Shown: positions 20,196-31,830, counted from the stretch's first letter. The stretch: 64,000 nt of DNA from Eonycteris spelaea (GCA_003508835.1 PUFA01000066.1:6218501-6282500), one strand, 5' to 3'. Program-made: numbers and translations. The notes: generated by a model not told the origin, from the sequence alone.

Positions 20196-21420
20196 CTTCA
20201 CAACCTATTAGCTCTCGTAGAATCCAGCCCCCTCCATGAGGACCAGAGACCTTGGAACAATGCTCACACGAGCCTAATCCACTTGGAGAAGAGACTTATG
20301 ACTCCTTTCCTTGTGGATTAGGTTAGCGGTGTATATTTTCATCTGGAAATAAGTCCTATTACTGATGTGTAGAGGCAGGGCTTCGGGAGGTTTTACATAT
20401 CTTCGGGAGAGGGGATCTGCTTTCCATCAGGGTCACTTGAAATTACTTACTGAATGACTTAGCTTAGCTCCTTTCAAAAAGAGAAAAACAAGAGATTTGT
20501 AATTTCTTTGGCTGCCTGAGCTGATAACACTCACCGCACCAGCGAGCAGCGTGCATTTTGTTCACCCACAGTGAAGAACAATTCTTTTGCCTGGAATGTC
20601 AGGGTGACCACTGGGATTTGAATTGAATTAACATTAAAAACAAACAAATTCTGGTTTGCAGAGTTAACTATTTCTTAGACATAGATGTGAGTGACGGATG
20701 CTGTTAATTAGAATATACGCATTATTCCGTGTTGATAGATAGATGCTACTTTGGGTTATAAAAATCAAAGAATTCTTTTGGTTACGTTTTTCTTTTTGTA
20801 AAATGCTTTGTTATTGCATAAAACTTAGAAACAGTAGAGAGGTACAAAGATACAAATATCACCTATAAAAGACAGCTGCCTTTTTTTTTTTTTTTCTTAA
20901 TTATCAATACACGATCTACCATCCCATTTTGTAGGACTTCTCCCTTCGGAGACTTCAGTGGGAGAAAAGCCACACCCCCTTACTCAGCAGCATCAAGGGC
21001 ACATGTATATGTCTCCCCCTGACAGGTTCTAAGCTATGGGCTTGTGAGTTAGGCTCATGCAACTGGAGGCTCCCCGCTTGGGATGCTGAATTTTGAACAA
21101 ATTGCGCAAACGTGGCAGGACCTTTGGAATTCATTCGGAGCAGTGGCTTTTCAGGAGGTGGCAGCTAAAGTGAGCCCAGTTCCCAGTACCCCACTACAGT
21201 GGTGACATGGGGCCCAGCAGCAACATGCTATTTCCACAGCGTGGCCCTGGCTGCAGTTGCCACTGCTTCTTGCCTCCTGCTCCTGTCCAGCCTTGTTTCC
21301 CAGAGTCCCCGTCACTTCTGTAAAGTGGCCAGTAGCCAACCCAGCCATTCCTTCTGCTTGAGCCACCAAGGGATGGTTTCTGCAGCTTACAACTCAGAAC
21401 CTCACTGATAAAGCATTTGT
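20196..21420. other. Unassigned sequence
   Basis: No family was recognised. A T15-type run lies near 20881-20895. Short frames (for example minus 21151-21369) have no identifiable content. The segment at 20940-21400 has a complex composition that may be an unrecognised LTR. Confidence 0.35.
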
Positions 21421-21660
21421 AGATATTTACTTTAAAATCACTTTTTGGGGGATTATCAAAATAAACCATGCTAAATTGTAGAAAAGAAAATATATAACCA
21501 GAAAACGGGGGAAAAAAGTAACCATAATCCCAATATCCAGAGACAATATATTTTGCCATTTTGGTTATATCCTTCTCATATTTTTTGTTTACAGAAATAA
21601 GATTATATACCTTCACGTCTGCTACTTCCTTTATGCTCAACAGTATATAATCAACATTTC
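21421..21660 (-). mobile_element. L1M-type LINE-1 3' region, antisense (part 1)
   Basis: Reverse-complement L1M 3' UTR blocks are seen: GTAACCATAATCCCAATATC, a CATTTTGGTTATATCCTTCT block, GTTTACAGAAATAAGATTAT, and the CAACAGTATATAATCAACAT block. The same element appears to resume at 22046. Confidence 0.65.
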
Positions 21661-21749
21661 CCTAGTCCAAAAACATCCTCCAACAGGGTTACTCTTTTTT
21701 TTTTTTAAGAGGGGAGAAAAGAAGGTGGAGTTTATTGTGAACCCCTGAT

Positions 21750-21840
21750 TTCAACTGAGGTTCAACATATTTTTGTCTAGCTTTATTGAATTATCATTAA
21801 TAGATAAAATCTGTAAACTGTATGTGGAGATACGATGTTC
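21750..21840 (-). mobile_element. Second L1 3' terminal fragment, antisense
   Basis: CTAGCTTTATTGAATTATCA followed by TAAAATCTGTAAACTGTATG matches the TAGCTTTATTGAGATATAAT end common to L1 3' UTRs in reverse complement. It interrupts the older L1M. Confidence 0.55.
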
Positions 21841-21841
21841 A

Positions 21842-22045
21842 TCAGTGGTTGTCATCTGGGAGTGATTTTGCCCTCAGGGCTCATCTGGCAGGGTCTGGAT
21901 CCCTTTTTGGTTGTTACGACTTGGGGGGTTGCTGCTGACCTCAGTGGGCAGAGGTCAGGTTTGCTGCTGAATGTTCCAGAACGCACAGGGCAGCCCTACG
22001 ACAGAGAACTTTCTGGTCCCAAATGGCAGGAGCGCAAAATTGATT
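21842..22045 (+). mobile_element. MER5A-type hAT-Charlie transposon
   Basis: It starts ATCAGTGGTTGTCATCTGGG (the CAGTGGTTCTCAACCGGGGG terminus), then GATTTTGCCCTCAGGGCTCA, CTGGCAGGGTCTGGATCC, TTTTTGGTTGTTACGACTTG and GCTGCTGAATGTTCCAGAAC. It is a non-autonomous element with no transposase. Confidence 0.85.
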
Positions 22046-22335
22046 GATAGGCACGTACACATAAATTTACTAACCCAGTTCTTAATTGTTGGACATTCAG
22101 ATTGTTTTCTGGTTTTTCAGTGCTATGATTAGTGCTGTAGGGAATGCCCTGTGCATCCACACGTCACTGCACACAGTTCTAATTATTCCCTTTAGGTAAA
22201 TATCTAGCATTAGAATTGCGAGAATAATAGAGAAAATGATATTTAGAGCTTTTTACAAATACACTCAGATTACAACCTAATATTCTCATTGTCACTGGGT
22301 ATCCTGTCATTTCCAAATTGTCACCAAAACAGTGC
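22046..22335 (-). mobile_element. L1M-type LINE-1, antisense (part 2)
   Basis: Continuation of the older L1M: CTAACCCAGTTCTTAATTGT and TGGACATTCAGATTGTTTTC (reverse complement of the ORF2-end CCATCAATAGGGGACTGGTT region), CAGTGCTATGATTAGTGCTG, then TAAATATCTAGCATTAGAAT. Confidence 0.65.
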
Positions 22336-22604
22336 GTGGCTACTTTTAAATAATTGAATATTTGCTGGACAAAAATATGATGTGATTTTGTATCTATTTC
22401 TTGCATTGTTGGCAAAATCGGAATAAGAGAGTTAAAACTGAGCTTCTCACACTTTAATTATAATGCCATTCGCACCTAGTAAACGTAACATTGGCTGTTG
22501 ATTTGAGATAGTATTTTTTCATATTTAAGGTTAAGAATTCTGAGTTATCTTGACCATTCGTCAAGTGATCTTATTGTGAATGAATTAACTTTTCATCCTT
22601 TGGA

Positions 22605-22690
22605 TGAATGTCAAAGCTACGTGACCTTGGGCAAATCGTGAAATCGCTCAAGGATCACGTGGGGGGGTTTCCGCACAGATGAGAAGATGA
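22605..22690 (+). repeat. MIR core fragment, sense
   Basis: AGCTACGTGACCTTGGGCAA matches the MIR core AGCTGTGTGACCTTGGGCAA almost exactly. Flanking MIR sequence is eroded. Confidence 0.6.
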
Positions 22691-23984
22691 GGGGAAAGTG
22701 GAGACCGAACTGAGAAAGTTAACGCCACATTCAGATACCCGGGAGACTGCGGAAGGAGCCTCGCAGCGGACGTCAGACGGGGTCCGCCCTTGCAGTAAAG
22801 CATTTTCCTTCTTATCTCTGCAGCAGCCCAGAGCCCGTCTTGGTGGCCGCCCTGACGGACCAGACCTGCTGAAGGTAAGAAGGGAGAAAGCGGTGGCCGC
22901 TCACACCTGCTGCACGTGGCAGAGGAGTGGGTGCCACCTGCAGGTGCTCCCCCGTGCCGGGTGGCCTGGCACGCCCTCCCGTCCTTTCTGAATTCTAGAT
23001 GCTTTTGTCTTGACTTGCCCAGGTGGCATATGTGTGTTCATACTCAGGACAAATGGGGACGTTGCGTGTGCACTTGACAGCCGAAGTTACTCCCGGTGTC
23101 TGATGAGTGTGCGGCCCGCTGCCTCGCATCGAGCGCCGAGACCGGTTTCTCCGTATTCCGATGGGGGCCGAGAGAAGAGGTGGACCGCGGGATGCCAACA
23201 GCATCCTGTCCGAGTCCCACTAGTCGGCTTAATTCGTCTTTTTGCGCTGGCTTCTTTTTGTCTTATTTTAGGTTACTGTGGATTTCTTTTTCTGTTTAAC
23301 ATTACAGACGTCTTATTGAACCCGACTGAAGGTATTTAAAAGGATTCCATTGGTTATTTCATTCTAGGCTTTCTAGAACCCGTTTCTCCTTAAAATGTGA
23401 ACACCGTGTTGTTTCTCCCTGATTCTGTTTTTAACTGGCTTCATGTAGTTAAGTTTCTCTTCTAATGATTTATCTTTAAGAAGGAGAGAGCTGTTACAAC
23501 TGTGTGTAGCAACCAAGAGCCTGTTTCAGTTGCTCTTGGGTCTCTCCATCTCTCACTGACCGTTTGAACAAGGTTGTTGCTTGTGGTTTTACACCAATGC
23601 ACACTTGGGAATGAGACTCGTGTAATCATGTGTGAGTAGCAAATTGTCCAATAGCAGACAAGGCTTCTATGAAGATGAAGCAGAACATGCGAGTCACTGG
23701 TTTTTCAACAAATCTGCACTCTTAAAACCTGAAAAATAATATTTATGTGGATCATCAACTAAATAAAAATCCTGTCGCTATTCACTTACTGTCTTAATTG
23801 TGGGTTAATTTTTCCTAGTCTCACTATAAACCAGTAATCTCCATCACGCGTTTTATATCCTGTGTTTCATTTCTGGAGATGGTATATCTTATGATGCAGA
23901 GCACAGCCTCCAGTGTCTTTGCGTATTTGTCTCTAGATGGTGCTGCTGATGATGAGAGATACCGTATGGGTCAGTCAACTATGC
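22691..23984. other. Unassigned, partly CpG-rich sequence
   Basis: CpG is frequent from about 22700 to 23230. A plus-strand frame (22698-22991) spans the exon-like segment at 22824-22874. The remainder to 23984 has no recognised repeat. Confidence 0.4.
22824..22874 (+). other. Exon-like segment with strong splice-site sequences
   Basis: A pyrimidine-rich stretch (CATTTTCCTTCTTATCTCTG) leads to a tandem CAGCAG acceptor. Fifty-one bases later, AAG|GTAAGA is a near-consensus 5' splice site. The segment is 17 codons with no stop in the frame beginning at its first base, and that frame extends through 22698-22991. I do not recognise the peptide. No promoter, polyadenylation site or partner exon is evident, and such patterns occur by chance in 64 kb. 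Confidence 0.25.
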
Positions 23985-24450
23985 TGTGTAACTGAACGCA
24001 TCAACGTTTATTGAGTTAAGTATGAGATTCGGATTAAGGGCATGAGTCTACAGGTCGGTTATGAAGTTCTACAGATTAAGGTTAGACTTGGCAGACTTAG
24101 GCTGGCTGTCTTGCTCAGGCAAGTGCATGCATGATCAGTTCAAGGTAACCTGACTATCGGCTGATTGAAGGCTTGGCTGGATCTCTTCTGTCTGGTGTCT
24201 CATTATCTGCCAGGGTAGATCGGCTTATGTTCATGGCGGAAGCTTGGTTTCAAGAGAAAACAAAAGCATTCAGGGCCTCTCGTGGCCCAGGTTTGGAACG
24301 AGTATCCCGTCACTCCTGCCCATTCTGTTGGCCAAAGCAAGTCCAAAGGCCATGCCAGATTCACAGTGCGGAGAGAGAGCCTCCACTCTTGGAAGGAGCT
24401 ACAGAGTCACGTGGCGGAGGACACAGCCACAGGGAAGGCCATCTAAGCAA
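23985..24450. repeat. Candidate ancient interspersed repeat, family unresolved
   Basis: CATTCTGTTGGCCAAAGCAA, GTCCAAAGGCCATGCCAGAT, GGAAGGAGCTACAGAGTCAC and the upstream AACGTTTATTGAGTTAAG block recall a widespread old mammalian LTR- or DNA-transposon-like repeat whose name I cannot settle. The 117-residue frame over it is not convincing. Confidence 0.45.
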
Positions 24451-25254
24451 TTATTCTACTATGACTTACCGTGGTCGGGCCGCATTAAATACTGCAGAGA
24501 TCGTTTATTTAATTACCACAGTATAAGGTCAGTATAACGTTAGTATTCCTATTAACGATGAATAACAGGTAAGTGTGCGTGGGGAAGCAATGGAATAATG
24601 CCCTGGCAGTGAAAAAAAAAAAAGTATCTTTTTAGAGGATAAAGAAAGGACCATTCTTTTTTTTTTCTTTTCTTTTCTGTACTGTGTATTTCTAAACGAG
24701 AAAGAAGGCAGCAGGAAGGGAGCAGCTTCCGTGATGGGAAGTTTTCTCTTTATCGAGTGGTTACGTGTCTGTTGAAACGTATTATGCAATGAATTTCAAA
24801 ATATGTTTGACTAATGATGAAAGCTAATTAAAAATCCTGGTTAGTAGCTGTGGTACGATTTTAGCTTTGGTTGGAGTTCTGAGCCTGCATTTATTTCCAA
24901 ATTTGTATCAATACATCAGCATAATTGGGAAGAGACTGACGTGAGGCCTGCTTAGAATCTCTTCTGTTTCGAATCACAGATTTTCTTTGAAAAGTCTTGC
25001 CTGGTCCTCCATTCCAGAGCAGCTTGGGTCGGGCTCACTCCCTGACAAGGCTAAGTGACCTGTGGCCCTTGCTGGGATCGTATGCTGAGGCAAAGTCTGC
25101 CTTAATTCTACCCATTGACCATTTCATGATCATCCTATCCAGTAGAACGTTCGCCCATCATTTTCTATTTCTGAGCTCGCTTTAGTTTTTTTCATAGAGT
25201 GCTCATTTCCTCACTGACTTTATTGAATTCGTTTTGGTTTATTTGTGTCTCCAT
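24451..25254. other. Unassigned sequence
   Basis: It contains an A12 run (about 24612) and a T-rich tract (24656-24676). No gene or known repeat was recognised. Confidence 0.4.
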
Positions 25255-25383
25255 TATTTTTCCTACTAGAATGTGTACTCCATGAGGTCAGGCACTTGAT
25301 TTTGTTCACTGCTGTATCTTCAGTGCTTAGAACAGTGCCTGGTGCATAGTAGGCATTCAAGAAACATTGCTGAATAAATGAAT
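25255..25383 (+). mobile_element. L2 LINE 3' end, sense
   Basis: A good match to the L2 terminus: a CTAGAATGTGTACTCCATGA block, GTTCACTGCTGTATCTTCAG, GAACAGTGCCTGGTGCATAG, then TAGGCATTCAAGAAACATTG and GAATAAATGAATG. Confidence 0.9.
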
Positions 25384-26358
25384 GCTACTTCTCAACATAT
25401 TAGATAAGATATTATATTGCTATTCAATCAGTATGAGGTCCATAGATTTGAGAACACTGCCTTCTGTATGTTTACCAAAATTTCCAAAAGAACATTGAAC
25501 AAGATGGAGTTATAATAAGAACAATATGGAAAATGTAGAAGCTCTTGTCATTAAGATATTGGAGAAAATCAATAGTATCAGGGTCATTATTCAAAGTTAT
25601 GAATCTCCTACTTGTACTTTATTCCAAGCTACGTTCCCCATAATTCAAAAACAAAATAAAATAAAATGACATCTAGCTCAGATAAAACATGATTAAAGAC
25701 AATAATATGCAGAAAGAAAGAATGAGTAAATGAAAAGGAGTAATGGACAATGATGAAATTAGCAAAATAAGGACATCACAGAGGAAACTGTCAGACACAC
25801 CCATCCCAGGGAGAGGATGAGGGGTCCTTCCGTCTAAGAGAGGCTGTGTCTTCATTGTGAGGTCTGTGAGTTATCAGGCTATGTGAGCCATTGACTGTGC
25901 AAATGGATATTATCAACTCCCCTCACTCTGATGCTGCAAAACCTTCTCTGATCATTTTGCCTTGGCCACCGCTTGTCTACAGGGAAAGAGTGCAGCTGAG
26001 CCAGTGCTAATATCCTGTTTACTTGATAATTTTATTTCTCATTTAAATTCAGTAGTTGCTGTTCTGGCAAAGCCCATCAGTCTCGTTGAGCTTTATTAGT
26101 ATGATTCAATATCCCCAAGTCAGATCGCCTCCGGGACGATGCCATGAGCATGTACCTGAGCTTAGAAGGCTGAGAGACAGACCCTGGACTGAACTGAATT
26201 CATCATTCTGGACAGGCAAGTAGCCTTCCCCAGTCAGAGGTACGAACCCTTTGGCTGGTGTGTGATGATTTGAATATCTATATTATTCAAATCAGGATTC
26301 ACTTTATATATGTTCCCAGAGCAAGCCTTTGGGATATTTCCATCAAGAAATCTGACTT
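25384..26358. other. Unassigned sequence
   Basis: No recognised repeat or coding signal. Confidence 0.4.
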
Positions 26359-26395
26359 ACACACACACACACACACACACACACCACACACACGC
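26359..26395. repeat. (CA)n microsatellite
   Basis: About 18 CA units with one CACC interruption, followed by an A-rich stretch. Confidence 0.9.
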
Positions 26396-27429
26396 AAAAA
26401 AATAAAAAATGATTGAAAGACTTAGCACAGAGTATGTGCCCTGGTTCCAGAATAATCTCCCAAATTCCAAAAAATAGCTGATGTATTTGTAAAAGGAGTC
26501 ATGAATATTTCTCTCTGATTTCTATTTACTATGGATTATTTCTTGGACTTTAGGAGTGCTGTTTCCTAAGCAGTGGACATAATGCATACTTATTATCTTT
26601 ACTCAGCATCCTTCGTGCTGTTACGAAGTCTGGCTGCTGAACCCTTTACGTGCAGCTTCTCTCTGCAAACACCATTTTGTTCTTCCTTTCTTTTACCTTT
26701 TTCTCACCTTATATTAAGTGACACAAAAGAGTTGTGATCTGCTCTGGGAAATGAACACACTACTTGCTTGATGCAATGCGCAAGCTTAAACTTTAATGGA
26801 TTCTTCAAGAAAAACCAGTTCACAGACAGAATTCTTTTATCCCACTATGGTGACAGGAAAAGAGGAGCTGAGGGTTTTCAATAGTGAAGAGTAAGAAATG
26901 TGGAAACTTTTTCAAAGGATAAGATGATGTACAAGTCCAAAAAATATTCTATTTGCATTTAAAATATGCTCTTCTACTCTATAAAGAACACAATTTTTTT
27001 GTTATATTTTAAATAATTGTACTGACATATTTTAAAAGGCACTGGCCATCTATTATTTCGTAGAGGGTAGAATGGATTTAAGTGTAAAAACAAGCTTAAA
27101 TATATTAATCATAGTGGGCTTTAAGGTGAATAATGGCAACATGCTCGTTTGTTTTAAAACAGTAGTATTGCTAATGCTGAACTCAAAAGTTTTCATTTAC
27201 TGATTTTGGTCAACCTTTATTATATAACTAATTCCTGTACAGTTGACTCACGCTTTCTTCCATTTGTACACATGTCATGCAAGCTGAGCCATGAAGTAAG
27301 TAAACAAACAAGCCAATAAAGAAATGATTCTATATTGTGTCCTTAGAATGGTAGAAGCTGTGAATAAAGAAAAAATTTAGAATATGATCATCACTTTGAG
27401 AAGCTTATAACTCAATTGTTCCCAGCAAA
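26396..27429. other. AT-rich unassigned sequence
   Basis: About 1 kb without recognised repeats or useful open frames. Confidence 0.4.
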
Positions 27430-27652
27430 GTGTGGGCTTTGGATTTAATAGCCAGGTGTGGGGAGGATGAGATCTGGCTCCGTCATTCGCAGGTTAGGGT
27501 TTCGTCTTGGACCAGTAATAGGACCCTGAAAGCTCTGTCTCCCCCTCTATGAAATGGGGTTTACAAATTTGTTATTAGATTAAGTAAAATAACATTCGTT
27601 AAGAATCTAGCTCAGTTCCTGGTATATAAATCACTCAAAAATATGAGTTATT
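27430..27652 (+). repeat. MIR SINE, sense
   Basis: The MIR order is visible: a GATCTGGCTCCGTCATTCGC block, CTCTGTCTCCCCCTCTATGA followed by AATGGGGTTTACAAATTTG, TTAGATTAAGTAAAATAACA, then CTAGCTCAGTTCCTGGTATA. Confidence 0.75.
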
Positions 27653-27659
27653 TGTCCAT

Positions 27660-27775
27660 TCATCATCCCATTCAATAATTGATCCAATAGACATATATAT
27701 TATGGCACTGTTTTAGGCACTAGGAATACAGAGTTGAATCATCCTCTTCCCTCAGTGGGTCTACCACAAAACAAG
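27660..27775 (-). mobile_element. L2 LINE 3' end, antisense
   Basis: CATTCAATAATTGATCCAAT, then ATTATGGCACTGTTTTAGGC, ACTAGGAATACAGAGTTGAA and CCTCTTCCCTCAGTGGG follow the reverse-complement L2 terminus. It is adjacent to the MIR. Confidence 0.75.
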
Positions 27776-27894
27776 GAAAACCAAAAGCATTGTTGATAAG
27801 ACAAAATTCCTATTATTCAGCTAACTGAACTTTCTAGAGAACTCTTACTCTATTTCATATTTCACATATCCATGTCATAGGACAACTAGAAAAA

Positions 27895-28085
27895 AATAAC
27901 AGAATGATAAAAATATAAACTAACAGTTACTGATTGCATTTTATATGGCAAATGTCATTTATGTGGCAACATCTGATTTCTAATATTATCTTAAACAACA
28001 ATGAAAAATAAATTACCATGAGGTGCATTTAAAATTTCTATTTTACAGAATGGAAATGGAGGCTGATCAATTACAAAAAGAAAAT
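27895..28085 (-). repeat. MIR SINE, antisense, diverged
   Basis: AACAGTTACTGATTGCATTT, GGTGCATTTAAAATTTCTAT and TTTTACAGAATGGAAATGGA follow the reverse-complement MIR layout. Divergence is high. Confidence 0.5.
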
Positions 28086-28417
28086 AGACTGTTCCACCTG
28101 GAGTGTAAACATGGTTGTCTTTGACACAGTGCTGCCAAACTTATAATTGCATAACAGTCATTTAATTTCAGAGAAGTTCGATGATACTATGGAGAAATGT
28201 ACAGGGGACATATTTAATCATCTTTGAAGTATTGTAGGCAAGACACTATGTTAGTAATTCTAAGGTAGCAGGAGGTAGCCGTTCCTAGCATAGTCCCCAA
28301 CTCCTTCTCTTAACTACCCCTTGTCAAGCCCCAAACACATGGTCCCCATGGGAGCTGCCATGTTCTTACATGACCCTGTCATCCTACTCATAATCCATTG
28401 TTTCATGGATGACATTT
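28086..28417. other. Unassigned sequence
   Basis: No recognised feature before the next L1. Confidence 0.4.
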
Positions 28418-28808
28418 GACCCATGGATAGACTTAGAGGTATTATGCCAGTGAATAAGCCAGACAGAGAAAGACCAATACCATACGATCTCACTTATGTG
28501 TAGAATCTAAAAAACAATGTAAACAAAACAAAAACAGACTCATAGATACAGAGAACGAACTTGATGGTTGTCAGGTGGGAGGGGTTGTTGGGGGTGCTGG
28601 GTGAAATGGGTGAAGGGATTAAGAAGTACAAATTGGTAGTTACAAAATAGTCCCGGGGATGTGGTGTTACAGTAGGGAATATATTCAATCATATCGTAAT
28701 AACTACGTGTGGTGGCAAGTACGTGCTAGACTTATGGTGGAAGGGGATAACTTTGTAAATTATATGAATGTTTAACCACTGTGCTGTACACTGGAATTTT
28801 GAATTTTT
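28418..28808 (+). mobile_element. LINE-1 3' UTR, sense
   Basis: GCCAGACAGAGAAAGACCAA and ACGATCTCACTTATGTGTAG match the L1 ORF2-end/3' UTR junction. GAAGGGATTAAGAAGTACAA and ATAGTCCCGGGGATGTGGTG then match the 3' UTR type I associate with laurasiatherian, especially bat, L1s. The end is AACCACTGTGCTGTACACTG. I could not find a convincing target-site duplication. Confidence 0.85.
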
Positions 28809-28849
28809 AAAAAGCATCGACACTTGCCTGGCTGCTTGTAGTGGCCTCC

Positions 28850-29380
28850 TAACTGAGCACACAAGATGGCTCCCAGCACCTGGTCCATACGAGGGGATGT
28901 GGCTCCATGTCTCCATCAGCCTCTCTCTTTCACCACTTCCTTTCTTGCTCGTTTCTCTGCCACTGCTCTGGACATTCCTCAGTTCACCAGTGAGGAGTTC
29001 TCACTGCTTCCATCTTCCCCCCATTCAGTCCCCTCCGACTGGACTTTGTCTTTTCTTTCTTTTGATGATTGTCACCTTGTTCTCCTTCTGGTTCTGCTTT
29101 AATTTTCCTCTCTACGGACCTTCTCTGAGCTTTGCATCTCATGTCTTCTCATTGTTATGTCTTTGTTTCCCTCAATCATTCTTACGACGACTTACAATTA
29201 TTATTTGATTTTACTTACTTGCTTATAAACAGTCTCCCCCACCACCGAACGCCATCCCCCTGAACGCAGGTGCAGGTCTGTTTTGGTGTCGTTGATGTAC
29301 CTCTGCCTTGCGTGACCCGCTGGCCTAACACAATCTCTGGGATAGAGTAGGTGCTCTAAGATGACTGTTAAATGAGTAAA
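28850..29380 (+). mobile_element. L2 LINE 3' region, sense, diverged
   Basis: A C/T-rich L2 body with CTTTCTTGCTCGTTTCTCTG and GCATCTCATGTCTTCTCATT, ending in ATAGAGTAGGTGCTCTAAGA and a GTTAAATGAGTAAAATAAAT block. The 146-residue frame at 28768-29208 lies within it and is not a gene. Confidence 0.6.
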
Positions 29381-29559
29381 ATAAATGACTTAGTTAAAGT
29401 GGGGGTCAGCGTGTTCTATAAGCAGTTACTTCCTTAGACCTGAGAGTCGGTGTCAGGTTGATGAAGATGATGGTAAAATGTAGCCTATAGGGGAGGAGAT
29501 ATCGACGCCAGTCTTAATAACTTGGATTTCAATGACTTCTACATATCGTATTTGAAAAA

Positions 29560-30400
29560 AAACATAATGGACAATTTATATATGTTATGTCATTTATTCT
29601 TTGGGAAAACCTAAAGAGAGAGGTGTCACCACAAACGTCATACTTAATGGTGAAAGACTAGACGTCCTCCCTTCTCTCAGGTAAGGAACACGATGAGGAT
29701 GGCCACTCTCAGCATTTTTCTGGAGGTTCTACACCAGGAAATAATCATGGAAAAGATCCACATGCATATTGGGAAGTAAGAATTAAAGTTATTTCTACTC
29801 GTAGATAATATGAGCTTGTATATAGAAAATCCTAAGAGGTCACTCAAAATTACTAGAACTAACAAGTTCAACAAGGTTACGAATATAAGATGAACATACA
29901 AAAATCAGTTTTATTTTCATATATTAGTAATGAACAATTCAGAAATGAAATGAAGAAAATAAGTTCATTTATAATAACATCAAAATGAATAAAATTCTTA
30001 GAAATAAATTCAACAAAATAAGTTTGAACTTATATACTGAAAATACAACGTATTGTTGAGAGAAATAAAATATAAATGAATGAAAAACCACCGATGTAAG
30101 TACAAGAAGACTTAACATTAACGTGGTGACACTAATTATCGACAGATGCAACGCAATCCCTATCAAAATCCCAGAGGCTGTGTTTGCATAATGTGACAAG
30201 TTGACTTAAAATTCACATGGAAGTGGAGGGGACCCAGAATGATCAAATCGATCTTGATAAAGAAGAATGAGACTGAAGGACTTTAATCCCTCAATTTCAA
30301 AACTTAGTCCGAAGCTACAGTAATGAAGGCAGAGGACGGCCTACAGAGGAGTGGAGGACTGAGAGTACAGAAACGACTCCCAGTTATAGTCGATAAGCAC
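29560..30400 (+). mobile_element. LINE-1 ORF2 fragment, sense, decayed
   Basis: Plus-strand translation, broken by many stops, follows ORF2 after the RT active-site region. It includes a KMNIQKSVLFSYISNEQFRN-like stretch and an SSFIITSK-like stretch, then an IPIKIPEA-like block and a GLQSLNFKT-like block. The expected catalytic region upstream is absent. Minus-strand frames listed over it are shadows. Confidence 0.8.
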
Positions 30401-30589
30401 ATGAAAAGGCAGAGTGAATGGACGAAGATGAACTTGACGAGGGAGGCTGACAGAGAGCGAGACGGCACAGAAAGCCCAGGAAGGTTCGAAACAGGGAAGC
30501 ATTCCGTTACGACTCGAGAAGAATATGCTGGGGGAAAAGCAGGACAGATGCAGAGAAGACCAATCTGGTGGCTACAGCCGTAGACCAGG

Positions 30590-30725
30590 TGACGGATGAC
30601 AGTGATCTGAGTTTGAGTTCGTGCATCTCCATTCTCAATCCCTTTGCCCAATTTGCTTAACCCTTTCGAACCTCGTTTTTCTTATCTGTAAAATGGGAAT
30701 AAAAATAATATTTTATTTTATAATA
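30590..30725 (+). repeat. MIR SINE fragment, sense
   Basis: GCCCAATTTGCTTAACCCTT, ACCTCGTTTTTCTTATCTGT, then AAAATGGGAATAAAAATAAT match the MIR core. Confidence 0.75.
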
Positions 30726-30829
30726 AATAAAGTCTCCAATAAAGTGTCTGCGAAAACTGAGATGTCACTTCTGGAAAGTGTTTGCCGTGACACGTAGAGC
30801 GATAAGGCTTTTATCGCGATTAAATAATG

Positions 30830-31000
30830 CTGCTTTATCTCTGCTAATATTTCATGTTCTGAAGTCTGCATTGTCTGCTATTAATACAGCTGTTCTTTTC
30901 CCTTTGATTAGTGTGTGTATGTTATTTGTTATCATTTTACTTATGTCTATCAATGTCTTTATACTTAAAAATATTTCTTGTCAATTTCTGTTTGGTTCTT
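30830..31000 (-). mobile_element. Possible LINE-1 fragment, antisense
   Basis: TTCTTTTCCCTTTGATTAGT, TTATCATTTTACTTATGTCT and an AATATTTCTTGTC block resemble a reverse-complement L1 internal segment, but divergence is high. Confidence 0.4.
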
Positions 31001-31830
31001 CCCCATTCGTATTGGTGGTCAGAAAATTTCCTCCACACAGGAAATCAAGATAATCATAGGGCTTATCTCCTTGGTTTTCTTTCTCTCATAGATCACAGTC
31101 CTGTGTTGCCTGTTGCCCAGTGTCTTTAAACAGTGGATTCCTCTCTTTTGTGTACTTTTCCAGCAAGAGATCAGTCCTGTCCTTGATACCTCATGCGTCT
31201 GGAAATAGACTAGACATTTGAACAGCGACTTGAGTAATGATGCATCATATATTTTAACTTAATTATAACAACTGTTTTTTTCTTAACTTTGAGTTTCTAT
31301 AATCTCCTGAGTACCTACTAATAACTATACAGTTAAAGTCATCGTCTAAGTAGTTTAAGCTCCCAATAGCATTCAATACCATCTATTTGATATGGCATGA
31401 CATTGTCACAGTGGTTTCAGGATTCTGAAATTTCTAAACATCATAAAATGAAATAGTTACTCTGGTAAAAAAAAAAAATCCCATAAAAATCTTAAAGTAG
31501 GATGTTACTGTCTATTTAAAAAGTTAATGTGTGTGCCCCAAATATATAAAATTGATATCGGGGAGCCATCAAAATCTACTCATAGGATATTAAATTATTT
31601 ACAAAAGTCTGTATTAATAGCACTTGCTGTTTGATGGTTAATAACCCAGTTCCTCAAATTATGTATCACTAGAATTAATGTCAGTGAAAATGGTGGGTGC
31701 CTAGAATGAAATTTTCCCTATTTTTATTTTATTCTATTTCCCTAACACAAATATCTGCCCATTTCATTATCTTTCTGTTTCAAAGGTTCTTTTTCCCCCA
31801 AATTGCAAATGTTAATTATCATACCATATA
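31001..31830. other. AT-rich unassigned sequence
   Basis: No recognised repeat or gene. A13 run near 31468. Confidence 0.4.

Noticed and set aside
21194..21640. 148-residue minus-strand frame
   Set aside because: Part of it is antisense L1M 3' UTR. The rest shows no domain.
28768..29208. 146-residue plus-strand frame
   Set aside because: Falls inside C/T-rich sense L2 sequence.
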